64,000 nucleotides of DNA. Source: Arion vulgaris (taxonomy: Eukaryota > Mollusca > Gastropoda > Stylommatophora > Arionidae). The stretch spans positions 25,810,397 through 25,874,396 of the forward strand of contig CM036758.1 in assembly GCA_020796225.1 (NCBI GenBank). The letters are read 5' to 3'. A program made the translations under genes and the position numbers. Below are positions 1 to 9,494 of the stretch, piece by piece. The notes beneath the pieces are model-generated. The model was not told where the DNA came from, searched no databases, and saw only the letters and a program-made list of their open reading frames with translations. Every line of letters begins with the position of its first letter. Within the stretch, counting starts at the first letter, position 1.

Positions 1-535
1 TAGCTTATCTTACTCCAACGTTATCAGAACAAACCCGCTGTATTACCGAACCCAGTTCGACACATCCGCTGTCATTACGACCAGGCGTTCAGACACATCT
101 TGCTGTATCATCCGAACAGGCTATCCAGAACAATCAGCTGTATCATTCCGACACGAGCGTTATCAGAACACAATTCGCTGTATCATTCAACCACGAGCGT
201 TATCAGAACCAACCTAGCTGTATCATTCCGACCCACGCTATCGAAACAATCCGCTGTCATTACCGAACCGCTATCAGAACACACCTCTGCTATTACGACC
301 ACGAGTTATCAGAACACAATCCAGCTGCATTGCCACAGGCGTTATCCGACACAACCTGTATCATTACCACCGCGTTATCCAGAACAACCGCTGTATCATT
401 ACACCCACGAGCGTTATCGAACATCCAGCTGTCATTACCAACACAGCGTTATCCAGAACACAATCCGCGATCATTGCCGAACCCACGAGCGTTATCCAGA
501 ACACAATCCCCTAGCTGTATCAAAAAGCATTATAG
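1..535. repeat. Noisy tandem array, about 40-46 bp unit
   Basis: The motif 'gcgttatccagaacacaat' followed by 'ccgctgtatcatta' and 'cgaacccacga' recurs about a dozen times. Units vary between about 40 and 46 bp through one- and two-base gains and losses. It runs off the left edge. Reading frames across it are by-products of the repeat. Confidence 0.85.
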
Positions 536-1024
536 ACGTGAAAGTTATGTAACGTTAAACGATATAAGAAAATACAATATGTATGGTTTATTATAGTTCT
601 CACTTTTAACCAAATTTTTATACCACAAAATTGCAGACTAAATAAACAACTGAATACAATTTATGGTTTTCTTTTCAAAATAAAATAAAAGGCCATCATT
701 AAAGTTTGCCGATGACGTTTGTCTGTCTCAAAATTCTTGTTAAATAAATTGGTCATGTACATTTTTGGCGTGACTAGAATGTTTAAAGAGAATAAGAAAA
801 ACATTTAAAAAAAAAAACTTTCAGAGACTTTAGGTCAAGCTGGAGCGGCAAGCTGGATGTGAATTAAAGCCGACCTCCAACCGAAGTCAATTTTCTGTTT
901 ATTTTAGATGTAGTTTGGGTATTCTAGCCCAATGTGGTAGACTAGTGTACCCTGTGACACATCTAGGGAGTTCTGAAGCCAATGTTTCAGGCCTAGCAAG
1001 CAGACAACCTTATTTATGCTCATA
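536..1024. other. AT-rich spacer, nothing recognised
   Basis: AT-rich unique sequence with a poly-A run near 808-819. Part of it may belong to the decayed LINE that follows, but I could not align it to any protein domain. Confidence 0.5.
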
Positions 1025-1776
1025 GAATTATGAAGAGATTTCAAGAGCATTGCGTTCGTGAGCCAGAAAAGCTTTGCCCTCGTAGATAAAAACAAGTTGT
1101 GGAAAGTATTGTCAATATATGGAGATAATGACAGCTTAATTAATCTATGCAAGGGCCTCTATATAAACATCGAGTGTACGGTTAGAACAAACACAGATCT
1201 ATCAGAAAAGTTCCAAGTTGGATCAGGAGTAAGACAAGGATGCGTACTATCACCGCTGCTGTTCATCACACATATCGATCGAATCTGCTAACAACAGTGA
1301 AGGAAACAATCTTGGGGAACTCTTAAACGATTTTCTTGCCGGACGATCAGACAATTATATCAACAAAATAGAAACAGCTACAGAAACAAATTAACAGACT
1401 CCAGTTAACAGATAATGAACACAATATTAGAAAAAACATCGACCAAACAAGAAGTAATGACATTCGCAAGAGAGGAAAACGCTACCACTATTTCCACCAA
1501 TAAACATCAATTAGAAGTGATCGACATACTTAGGAAGAATTTTTCTCAGCAAATGGAAAAATAACTAACGTAATCCAACGTAGATGCAATAAAGCAATTC
1601 AAAGTCATAGCACAAATGGTGTCAATTTTGAAATGCTGACATGTCACCATGAACACTAAAAGAGCAGTGTTCAACACAGTTGTTCTCCCAACATCATGCT
1701 ATGAGTGGCAAACCTAGACTCTGACATCAAATGATAGAAGTAAACTAATCAGGACAGAGATGAATTGACTATATAG
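1025..1776 (+). mobile_element. LINE reverse transcriptase remnant (host of the I-like insertion)
   Basis: Residues encoded at 1058-1291 include '[16 protein letters not shown]', the reverse transcriptase block preceding the catalytic YXDD box in non-LTR retrotransposons, and 'KLWKVLSIYG' upstream of it. The frame then breaks. Near 1650-1760 the C-terminal 'NTVVLPTSCYEWQT' segment appears, matching the 'vvlPtllYgsEtWt' region of RTE/CR1-type proteins. The segment between is shifted and carries stops. No catalytic box survives. Continues at 2505 after an insertion. Confidence 0.8.
1644..1776. repeat. Left copy of a ~132-bp duplication flanking an I-like LINE
   Basis: Begins 'tcaccatgaacactaaaag' and ends at 'gactata'. 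The same LINE segment recurs at 2505-2637 with about six substitutions. The left copy stops at the 3' tail of the inserted element and the right copy starts at its 5' end, as expected of a target-site duplication. Confidence 0.75.
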
Positions 1777-2504
1777 TTATTGGTTATTGGTTACTAAACT
1801 GACGTCATTGCACTCCGGGCAGACCCATAGGTGCTCAGTCTCCCCAACAGATATCGAAGAGTATGCATACTGATGGTTCCTGTGGCTCGCTGATTAAACA
1901 CACCTCTCACTCTGCCTCTCAGGCATCCAGTTCGACTTGAACAACGGGTAACTCCAAACTGCTTAAATCGCTTGATCGATTCAACATCGATTTTAGTGTC
2001 CTCATCCAACAGACAGTCGCGAAGAGACCGAAGAATATCCCCTTATCCATCTTCAACTCCCCAACAATCGATGCTGTTGATGCAAGCCTGTCCGCTCTCT
2101 CATTACCGTAAACACCCGCATGCCCAGGACAGTATATCCACGTAAGCCGATGGAGGTTAGAAACTTCTATAGACGACATCCACTCATACCAAAACCTGCC
2201 CTTCTGGATCTTGTGAAGCATCGACTGAGTGTCAGATACAACAACTGCCCCAGTAAATGAAGTCCCAGAAATCCAATGGAGGGCAGCAGTAACGGCCTCA
2301 ACCTCCATCCTCATACTAGAAGTAGTTCTCCTGTATGTCCCACTTCGCTCTGCAACAACCCTACCATGCGCATTAGCCAAGAAACCCCAGCCGAATTTCT
2401 CACCACGTTGAACCGACCCATCGGTATATACAACAACATCATCATCCCTAGCATTATCTTCTATCAGCTGCTTAACTGCGAGATCAGCCTTCATGTTGCC
2501 CCAA
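1777..2504 (-). mobile_element. 5'-truncated I-like LINE with RNase H domain
   Basis: The minus-strand frame 2494-1919 (191 codons) encodes a type I RNase H domain. It has 'YTDGSVQRG' (first Asp), 'MRMEVEAVTAALHW' (Glu), 'VVVSDTQSML' (Asp) and 'WIYCPGHAGVYGNERADRLA' (His and last Asp), in family order. In non-LTR elements this domain degrades RNA in the RNA-DNA hybrid; its presence after the reverse transcriptase is typical of the I/Jockey group. The 3' UTR lies at 1800-1918 and the 3' end is a short 'aaccaataaccaataac' tail near 1777-1795. The RNase H frame is open with all catalytic residues, but the element lacks its 5' part and so is a dead copy. Confidence 0.85.
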
Positions 2505-2637
2505 TCACCATGAACACTAAAAGAGCATTGTTCAACACAGTTGTTCTCCCAACATCATGCTATGAGTGGCAAACCTAGACTCTGACATCAAATGATAGAA
2601 GAAAACTAATCACGACAGAGATGAAATGACTACATAA
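2505..2637. repeat. Right copy of the ~132-bp duplication
   Basis: Matches 1644-1776 over its whole length with a constant offset of 861 bp. It directly abuts the truncated 5' end of the I-like element. The host LINE sequence continues beyond it. Confidence 0.75.
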
Positions 2638-2747
2638 GATGCTGGGAGTATCAAAATGACTCCGGTTTAGAAATTAAGATATAAGTAGAAAAGTGGATAC
2701 AACATTAGTTCTAAACTTCATGAAGAAACAATAAATTAAATGATTCA
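2638..2747 (+). mobile_element. Continuation of the host LINE C-terminal region
   Basis: After the duplication the LINE reads on with 'MLGVSQ'-like and 'LNFMKKQ'-like residues. These correspond to 'LNYIEKQRMKWFSHL' in the copy at 23.2-23.6 kb. Decayed and interrupted by the 19-bp array that follows. Confidence 0.65.
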
Positions 2748-3453
2748 ATCACATAAGCACACAGAAATCACATAAGCACACAGAAATCACATAAGCACAC
2801 AGAAATCCCATAAGCACACAGAAATCACATAAGCACACAGAAATCACATAAGCACACAGAAATCACATAAGCACACAGAAATCACATAAGCACACAGAAA
2901 TCACATAAGCACACAGAAATCACATAAGCACACAGAAATCACATAAGCACACAGAAATCACATAAGCACACAGAAATCACATAAGCACACAGAAATCCCA
3001 TAAGCACACAGAAATCACATAAGCACACAGAAATCACATAAGCACACAGAAATCACATAAGCACACAGAAATCACATAAGCACACAGAAATCACATAAGC
3101 ACACAGAAATCACATAAGCACACAGAAATCACATAAGCACACAGAAATCACATAAGCACACAGAAATCACATAAGCACACAGAAATCACATAAGCACACA
3201 GAAATCACATAAGCACACAGAAATCACATAAGCACACAGAAATCACATAAGCACACAGAAATCACATAAGCACACAGAAATCACATAAGCACACAGAAAT
3301 CACATAAGCACACAGAAATCACATAAGCACACAGAAATCACATAAGCACACAGAAATCACATAAGCACACAGAAATCACATAAGCACACAGAAATCACAT
3401 AAGCACACAGAAATCACATAAGCACACAGAAATCACATAAGCACACAGAAATC
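2748..3453. repeat. 19-bp tandem array, ~37 copies, inside a LINE
   Basis: Unit 'cacataagcacacagaaat', repeated about 37 times with almost no variation. Only two units carry 'cccata', near 2808 and 2998, 190 bp (10 units) apart. Sequence on both sides is LINE-derived, and related LINE copies at 43.9-44.1 kb and 59.8-60.0 kb have no expansion at the corresponding point. Confidence 0.95.
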
Positions 3454-3680
3454 AACAGACAATGCACGTTAAAGAGAAATGGTTTTTGCGATACACTGGA
3501 TACAAAGCGAATAGCCGACCACGTAAAAGTAAATCAAAGAACTAACAGAGGTGGACAAAATTCAGTGTTTAGAAGCGAACACAAAAGCCCGTTCTAGAAA
3601 TCACTTTTTGTTCTGTCGCTCAGAGGCAAAACATGACTACAGAAAAGAAAGACAAAAAAAAGACATTAAGTTGTCTGGTC
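3454..3680 (+). mobile_element. LINE 3' end downstream of the 19-bp array
   Basis: Shares blocks such as 'gatacactggatacaaagc' and 'gaagcgaacacaaaa' with the LINE ends at 43865-44170 and 59825-60035. It is the far C-terminal and 3' UTR part of the same family. Frames are broken. Confidence 0.65.
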
Positions 3681-4499
3681 TCAAATTTAGGATCAGAAGA
3701 TTGCAAAATTCGACTCAAACATTTTAGACTAAAAAGAACTCACAAAATCCTTATTCTATGAAGCAAGTAATCGAGTACGTCGAAATCATTCGTTCAAGCA
3801 GATATTCGATTGAACATAATTCGGTAAAAATAGTATCGACTACTTGTTTAATAAAGGGTGAGACCATCAATACATCGACCCAATGACTCTTATAAATTCA
3901 ATTTGCTTGGACAATTGTTGCGTTCAACTCAGAACATACTTCAAAGCATCAAAAACGGTCAGATGTTTTGTACGAGTAAACGACAACTAAAGATGACAAC
4001 TACGCTCCTGTTTCAACATGGATCTACTGTCCTTGACACTCAGTTGTTCGCTGTTTCAGATAGAAGAAACATATTCATATCTAAAGGACCTTCAGGTGGA
4101 TTGTTGGAGATAAAGTGTTTACGTTGCTTGTGGTTAGCGACATAAAGTGTAATACACTTCTGGCACTTAGCGACATGTTGTATACACAGCTGGTGCTTAG
4201 CGACATAAAATGTATACACCACGACTGCATAGCAACTGTTTGTTTGATCACGACACAATAATTCAGCACGCATATATAATTGAGATGATGAAAATTTCGA
4301 ATCAAACGTTCTACTGTGCCTCTGAGCTACGGAATAAATAAGTAGTACATATACTCAACATGCATCAGGCGCCATCAGGATTGATACCACTCAACACGTG
4401 CTGGGAACAACAAAGAACCTAGGGAGGATACCAGTTTGTTGTCGAGACAGTTCAATAACCAATTAATCATAATATGCTGGCACTTCATCTTCAACTTTC
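3681..4499. other. Mostly unrecognised; short repeats and a possible I-like 3' tail
   Basis: A 95-codon plus-strand frame at 3858-4145 shows no domain I recognise. Around 4137-4230 a roughly 33-bp motif built on 'ttagcgacataaa' occurs three times. The stretch near 4430-4470 ends 'cagttcaataaccaatt', resembling the 3' terminus of the I-like family seen at 1777 and 61690. That assignment is weak. Confidence 0.4.
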
Positions 4500-4745
4500 C
4501 AAGCACTTGAGATTTATTCATTATGCATATCTCGAACGCCTTCATTCATCTCTGGTCTTTGCTTTCTCATCCCAATTGTTGATTCTCATTATTTGTTGAT
4601 CTACTTCAACGATATCCTTCCATTGTTTTCTTGGTCTGTCTCGTGGTCTCTACTACTTCAGATTCTGTTAATATGCAATATTAGTCTCTGTGATTTCTGG
4701 CAATCTTTCAATATGTCCCAACCATTGAATTATATTATATTCTCA
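4500..4745 (-). mobile_element. LINE C-terminal fragment
   Basis: The minus strand, with frameshifts, gives a 'W(L/D)GHI-like' segment, then a basic stretch and a 'W..AK.RDEW' pattern. This is the order seen at the C-terminus of RTE/CR1-type proteins. No catalytic residues remain. Confidence 0.5.
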
Positions 4746-4840
4746 TTATTATAATAAATATTTGATAAAATAAAGAGTTACACTTATTATTCATCGACCA
4801 AGAAAAGGCGTTTGACAGAATAGATAGAAGTATTCTTTGG

Positions 4841-5141
4841 GAATGACTAATGTTGAGGTGCTGAATGAGATCAAGACACAGAGAAAGCTTATCATCAATA
4901 TAAGGAAGAGGCAGTCATCATTTTTCGGGCATGTTATGAGAAGGGGAGGTTTAGAACACGTTGTGACAACCGGTAAAATTGAGGGTAAACGAGACAGAGT
5001 AAGACAAAGAGAGAAAATTTTGGACAGTCTGACTTCATGGCACGGTAGAGCGTCAACATCTGAGTTGATAGCAAACACCAACAACAGAGATTTGTGGAGA
5101 TCCATGATCGCCTACGCCAGCCGGCACGGCACCTGATGATG
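4841..5141 (+). mobile_element. 5'-truncated RTE-type LINE end (301 bp) with target-site duplication
   Basis: An open frame encodes a complete LINE C-terminus: 'RQSSFFGHVMRRGGLEH', then 'GKIEGKRDRVRQ' and 'RDLWRSMIAYASRHGT' before the stop. The tail is 'tgatgatg'. It is flanked by the 9-bp duplication 'attctttgg' at 4832-4840 and 5142-5150, and removing it rejoins the host LINE. This is a target-primed reverse transcription event with severe 5' truncation. Confidence 0.85.
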
Positions 5142-5399
5142 ATTCTTTGGAAAACATAAAAAAGTTACGAGGTCAAGGGGCAACTGCTAGACAATATCAT
5201 AGCAATATACCAATATAGTTACAGTGTAGTAAGACAAACATACATTTTCCCAGTGGCTAATTATGGTTGTGAATCGTGGACCATTACACAAAAAACAAGA
5301 ACTAAAATCCAGTACTTCGAAACTAAATGCTACAGAAAGATCCTACGAATACCATGGCAGAAAAAAGAAAGAACACTGATGTCCTGAAAGAACTAAATG

Positions 5400-5610
5400 G
5401 CCCGTCTGCCCAGCGTGTTTGTAGCGCGTTGGACTACGGGTGACTATCCCTCTGTGTGTGCGGGTTCAATTCCGCGGGATGGCAGAAAAAGCCAAAGATT
5501 CCCTAGATTTACGGTGTTCGTGGCACCGAACCGAAGGGTTACGATGTCCATGGCACCGAGCCGAAGAGCTGAAAAAGCTCAAGTGCTTCTGGATCGGAGA
5601 AAAAAAAAAG
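5400..5610 (+). mobile_element. SINE-1, tRNA-headed, with 12-bp target-site duplication
   Basis: About 211 bp. The head has an A-box-like 'tagcgcgttggacta' and a B box 'ggttcaattcc', the internal RNA polymerase III promoter. The body contains two 'ggcaccga(a/g)ccgaag' motifs and the 3' end is a poly-A run. Flanked by 'aagaactaaatg' at 5388-5399 and 5611-5622. Other copies are at 14405-14606 and 16185-16315. Confidence 0.9.
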
Positions 5611-5934
5611 AAGAACTAAATGTTAAAGAGAATTGACTGATAAACAACATACTATACAGAAAAATTAGATACTTTGGTCACATTAAGCGTCACGATGGCA
5701 TGGAAAGAACAATATTAGAGGGCAGGATCACAGGACGCAGAGGCAGACCAAGAAGAAGATGGCTACAAGATTTTAAAGAAACCATGAATATGACCATCGA
5801 CGAAGTGGGTGAACTAGCTAGTGACAGAGTGAATTTCAGATGTGCTGCAAAGAGAGCAACGTCCTATAAAGGATACGCACCTTGATGATGCTGTAGTAAG
5901 ACATGGTTGTGTGCTCTCATCTCTTCTTTGGAAT

Positions 5935-6033
5935 ATATATATATATCGAAGAATAGTGACAACGTCACAGTGCAGACAAGATCAATATATATATATCGAA
6001 GAATAGTGACAACGTCACAGTGCAGACAAGATC
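5935..6033. repeat. Two tandem ~50-bp units with AT dinucleotides
   Basis: 'tatatatatcgaagaatag' plus 'tgacaacgtcacagtg' and 'cagacaagatc' occurs twice in tandem. Each unit contains the short palindrome 'gtgacaacgtcac'. Confidence 0.85.
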
Positions 6034-6084
6034 TTAGCGGCATAGAGAATAAAAACAACGATCAATTAAATAATAATAATACTT

Positions 6085-6345
6085 CCTCTCGTACCGTTAT
6101 ACGTTACATATGGACTGCAAGTAATTTCTCCATACCGCTCTTTACTTATTAACTCGTCCAATCTCTTCCATTGAGATCGATATTTCTTGTCTCTCTCAGC
6201 AAAGTTCGTTTCAAGGTTTCCTAAGATTTCTCTTTATCCTGAACTATTTACTTCCCATTTCAATGCCTACTTTGTGATGCTTTGATTAGTTCTTCTTAGA
6301 GTATGTCCAACACATCTCCATCTTCTCCTTCTTACAACAATTGTT
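6085..6345. repeat. Dispersed repeat H, copy 1
   Basis: Shares 'ctgcaagtaatttctccata', 'caatctcttccat' and 'agttcgtttcaaggtttcc' in order with 25310-25600. Both copies are diverged. The minus strand of the better copy gives 'WKRLSELPRIDEYGEITCRR', possibly a transposon C-terminus, but I cannot assign it. Confidence 0.7.
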
Positions 6346-6354
6346 ACTAATCTG

Positions 6355-6568
6355 ATTGAAAATGCAAGTCGTTGCATATCCTTTACAGGACGTAGTCATC
6401 AACCACAGTAAACGAGTCACTGATTTTCTAGGCACCATTGATACATTCAATAGTTTACCATTGCTTTCTGAACGGAGATGTCTATTTTTACCTTCCTTAA
6501 ATATTTCAAGGAAACAAATTTGCCTCCAAACTGCCTGTTGCTGTGTTTGAACCAGGTACGCTTGGGTT
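6355..6568 (-). mobile_element. SINE-3 copy, body
   Basis: Reverse complement matches the SINE-3 copies at 29184-29428 and 52109-52356. It has the head with B box (seen here as 'ttgaaccaggtacgcttgg'), then the conserved 'aaagcaatggcaaactactg' core and a 3' end in 'ggatatgcaac'. Its head continues directly into the 56-bp array. Confidence 0.8.
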
Positions 6569-6960
6569 GTGATCTAGCTTGCTACTACTTAAGCTACAGA
6601 CGCTTACAGTCTGATTACAGAGTAATGATCTAGCTTACTACTACTTAAGCTACAGACGCTTACAGTCTGATTACAGAATTGTGATCTAGCTTACTACTAC
6701 TTAAGCTACAGAAGCTTACAGTCTGATTACAGAGTCGTGATCTAGCTTACTACTACTTAAGCTACTGACGCTTACAGTCTGATTACAGAGTTGTGATCTA
6801 GCTTACTACTACTTAAGCTACAGACGCTTACAGTCTGATTACAGAGTTGTGATCTAGCTTACTACTACTTAAGCTACAGATGCTTACAGTCTGTTTACAG
6901 AGTTGTGATCTAGCTTACTACTACTTAAGCTACATACGCCTACATTCTGATTACAGAGCA
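6569..6960. repeat. 56-bp tandem array (7 copies) made from a SINE-3 tRNA head
   Basis: 'gatctagctt' recurs at 6571, 6627, 6683, 6739, 6795, 6851 and 6907, exactly 56 bp apart. Reverse-complemented, each unit contains 'tctgtagcttaagtagtagt', the A-box region of the SINE-3 head. The array is thus a tandem amplification of the 5' end of the adjacent SINE. Confidence 0.9.
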
Positions 6961-7394
6961 ATTAATTAACAATGTAAAGTCACATGATCGCGAAACGTAT
7001 TAAAAGTTGTATACAAAATAAAAGTGCTAAACCTTCAGGGAAGGATATTTGTCCAACTGTTATCTTTCTTTCTTCTTCTTTTGTCCTTCTCTGCTTTTCT
7101 GCCGCTAGCAACTATCATCAATATTATAATATATCTTCGATACAGTAATAGTAAATCAATACAAGATACGTTGCTTGTGGGTAGAATCGAACATCTACCA
7201 ATTCTTAGTATCAGTACTGATCTACCCCAGGCGACAACATCATTAGTCGCGTATACACTCAATACTGGCAGATACTATCTAAACACCCCAGGCACTATTC
7301 TAGCAGGATTTAAACGAAGTAATTAGGAACCAGGCAGGAGGTAGTTTCATCGGGTTTATGTCAGCTTTGACAACATCGACTTCAAGTCATCGAT
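6961..7394. other. Unrecognised; one 100-codon reading frame
   Basis: A plus-strand frame at 7024-7326 has a hydrophobic N-terminal stretch ('LLSFFLLLLSFSAFLPLA') that could be a signal or membrane segment, and no further recognisable domain. The minus strand near 7180-7200 has 'tgttcgattctac', which resembles a B box, so this may be a decayed tRNA-like repeat and not a gene. Confidence 0.3.
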
Positions 7395-7970
7395 AGTTGA
7401 TTTGGTGAAAGTGATAGAGAGAGAGAGAAGAAGAGAAAGAGAGAGAGAAAGAGAGAGAAAGATGAATATAGAGAAGAAGGGAGTGATAGAGCCATAATTT
7501 CTATAAATAGTGTATATATTTAACGATACACCTACAATATGGATATGAAAGTACACATATAGACTATAGAAAAATAAAGATACACATAGAGACTATAGAG
7601 ATATAAAGATACACAGAGACTATAGAGATATAAAGATACACAGAGACTATAGAGATATAAAGATACACAGAGAGAGACTATAGAGACATGAGAGAGTATA
7701 GCGACATAAAGATACACAGAGAGAGACTATAGAGACATAAAGATACACAGAGAGAGATTATAGAGACATAAAGATACACAGAGAGAGATTATAGAGACAT
7801 AAAGATACACAGAGAGAGATTATAGAGACATAAAGATACACAGAGAGAGATTATAGAGACATAAAAATACACAGAGAGAGTATAGAGACAAAGATACACA
7901 TAGAGAGTCTATATAAACATAAAGATACACATAGAGAGACTATATAAACATAAAGATACACAGATATACA
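7395..7970. repeat. GA-rich tract and ~28-32-bp tandem array
   Basis: A GA-rich tract at about 7420-7465 is followed from 7560 by repeats of 'agagactatagagacataaa' plus 'gatacaca', with variable numbers of GA dinucleotides. Degenerate echoes recur at 8815-8875. Confidence 0.85.
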
Positions 7971-8520
7971 TTTTCGTGACCTCTATCCAGTGACGGCACT
8001 GATGCTTAAGGCAGCAACAAATACACACCCACATGAGTGGTTACCGGGGCCCATATTGTGGGTGTAAAGAATAGAACCACTGTTACCTGCCACGCATGTC
8101 GTAATAGGCGACTAAGGAGGTTTGGCTGAAATCGGATGCACATGTCCTAAACGTGTAGAAGTCTATGTGTTTAGGGGCCTACCAAACCAATGTGCAACGT
8201 ATACACGTTCTTGGCAAAGATCAAACATATCACAAAGAGTGATTAAAATTGGTCGTAAAGAACAAACGCAAAGAAGAAGAAGAAGAAGAAATACACAGCA
8301 TTTTTCTCTATTCCTGGCCGTCCTCTGTATTATGTTCTAGATGTGATTCATTTCTTTCAGTTCTTGTTCTACTGTTATACTCCAGTCTGTTTTGTGTATT
8401 CCATTATTTTGTGTACCCTCTGGTTCCCATCTCAGGGCAGTCTTCGTGACAGAGTTAGTCTAAATGCCTATCATATGCGATCCATTTCCATCGTCTCTTT
8501 TTTTCTCTCTTTCGACGTTC
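7971..8520 (-). mobile_element. RTE-type LINE 3' end, split by a family A element
   Basis: Minus-strand pieces at 8300-8520 give 'RTRTERNESHLEHNTEDGQE', close to the LINE end at 51590-51800. Past the family A insertion, 8027 downwards gives the usual 'vaAL' C-terminal end. Frames are shifted. Joining across 8028-8288 restores a continuous LINE end. Confidence 0.6.
8028..8288 (+). mobile_element. Family A SINE-like element
   Basis: 261 bp with core blocks 'gagtggttaccggggccc', 'gaaccactgttacctgcc', 'gcatgtcgtaataggcg' and 'gcaaagatcaaacatatcac', and a (GAA)n tail. Flanked by 'aaatacaca' at 8019-8027 and 8289-8297. No convincing tRNA promoter boxes; the source RNA is unknown. Confidence 0.85.
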
Positions 8521-8599
8521 ACCACGTCCAGTCATATGAGTCAATGGTAGCCTTTCGTGCACTTGAATATGTATATATTTGCTGCTGTTTACGTAACAT

Positions 8600-8875
8600 G
8601 TAGTTTTGTACAGGATGGGATTGTTAGCATCAGGCCAAAAGTCAAATATGGAGGACCAGGAAGCCATATTTAGTCTGGCCCCTCTTCAGTGACCTGTCTG
8701 GCTTGGGTGAACCTTCTAGAAACAAAAGACCCCTCCTCCTCAATCTAGTGCACTGTATCATTGATGCACGCAAGTCTCCATCCCACTACAAGATAATGGT
8801 CACACGAAGAACACCGAAGAGATTATAGAGATACACAAAGAGAGTAAAGAGATAAATATATACAGAGTATGTACA
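8600..8875. other. Possible LINE 5' region remnant, then GA-rich repeat echoes
   Basis: 8610-8810 contains 'cttgggtgaaccttctagaa' and 'cactacaagataatggtcac', which look like the untranslated 5' region of a LINE in antisense. This is from general resemblance only. 8815-8875 repeats the tata-GA units of the preceding array. Confidence 0.3.
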
Positions 8876-8934
8876 GTAAGAGTCACGACTATTGATGTCA
8901 TACACGCAAATGTTCAGATGTTTATAGACATTGC

Positions 8935-9333
8935 ATTCTATATGGCGTAGAAGTTAGGTGCACGTCTCTCGTTTCAAAGGTACCCAGTTCACTCCCTCGT
9001 ACATCCATATCTCAATATAGATGAGATCGATTTCCTAGTCCTTTCGGAGACGGACAATAAAACATAGGTCTCGTGTTCGATTGTAGCACATAAAAGAACC
9101 ATTGTAGTTAAAAATCCAGAATAGCAGGCCGGAAATCAGCTGCCCGGGCAAAATTCCTCAGTGAAAGTTAACAATAAAATTCCAGCAAAATATCTTCACC
9201 ATCTTCAATATTAATTACATCGCTGATGTTCACTGGAGCTACGGAGTTTGTACACTGCCGCTGAGATCTTCCTGTGTAAGAACGAGATTGCATCACACAT
9301 GTTTACTCACCGAAGTGCAATGATGATGGTCCC

Positions 9334-9374
<41 letters not shown>

Positions 9375-9375
9375 G
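8935..9375 (+). mobile_element. SINE-4 with (ATCA)n tail
   Basis: About 440 bp. It shares with 9495-9925 the blocks 'ctagtttcaaaggt'/'ctcgtttcaaaggt', 'atagatgagatcgatttcctagt' (aligned with the corresponding stretch there), 'gtacactgccgctgag' and 'gaagtgcaatgatgat'. The 3' tail is about ten copies of 'atca' at 9333-9373. The first 70 bp resemble a tRNA head with a weak B box. Confidence 0.75.
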
Positions 9376-9494
9376 TTTATAGACAGTGAAAAAGTGATCT
9401 GTTTCCGTGAAATACAATACCAATGGAAACACCCACAATTAAAACATGACATTCTTAAATTTACAATTAAATAATGTACTGTCTTCGCTGGTTA
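9376..9494. other. Spacer, nothing recognised
   Basis: AT-rich unique sequence between two SINE-4 copies. Confidence 0.5.

Larger units (their letters stand above)
4781..5893 (+). mobile_element. LINE with two nested insertions
   Basis: The left piece (4781-4840) encodes 'FIDQEKAFDRIDRSILW', reverse transcriptase motif A with its catalytic Asp. The right pieces encode 'YIFPVANYGCESWTITQ' (around 5230-5295) and, after 5623, 'RKIRYFGHIKRHDG' and 'GRRGRPRRRWLQDF', the usual C-terminus. The last codons are followed by 'tgatgatg', the short tail typical of RTE elements. The middle of the reverse transcriptase is missing. Two later insertions interrupt it: another LINE end at 4841-5141 and a SINE at 5400-5610. 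Confidence 0.8.

Noticed and set aside
1058..1291. A functional reverse transcriptase gene
   Set aside because: Only one block of the domain remains, the catalytic YXDD box is absent and stops follow.
7024..7326. Secreted or membrane protein of 100 residues
   Set aside because: The hydrophobic start comes from a T-rich tract, and there is no conserved domain or supporting context.
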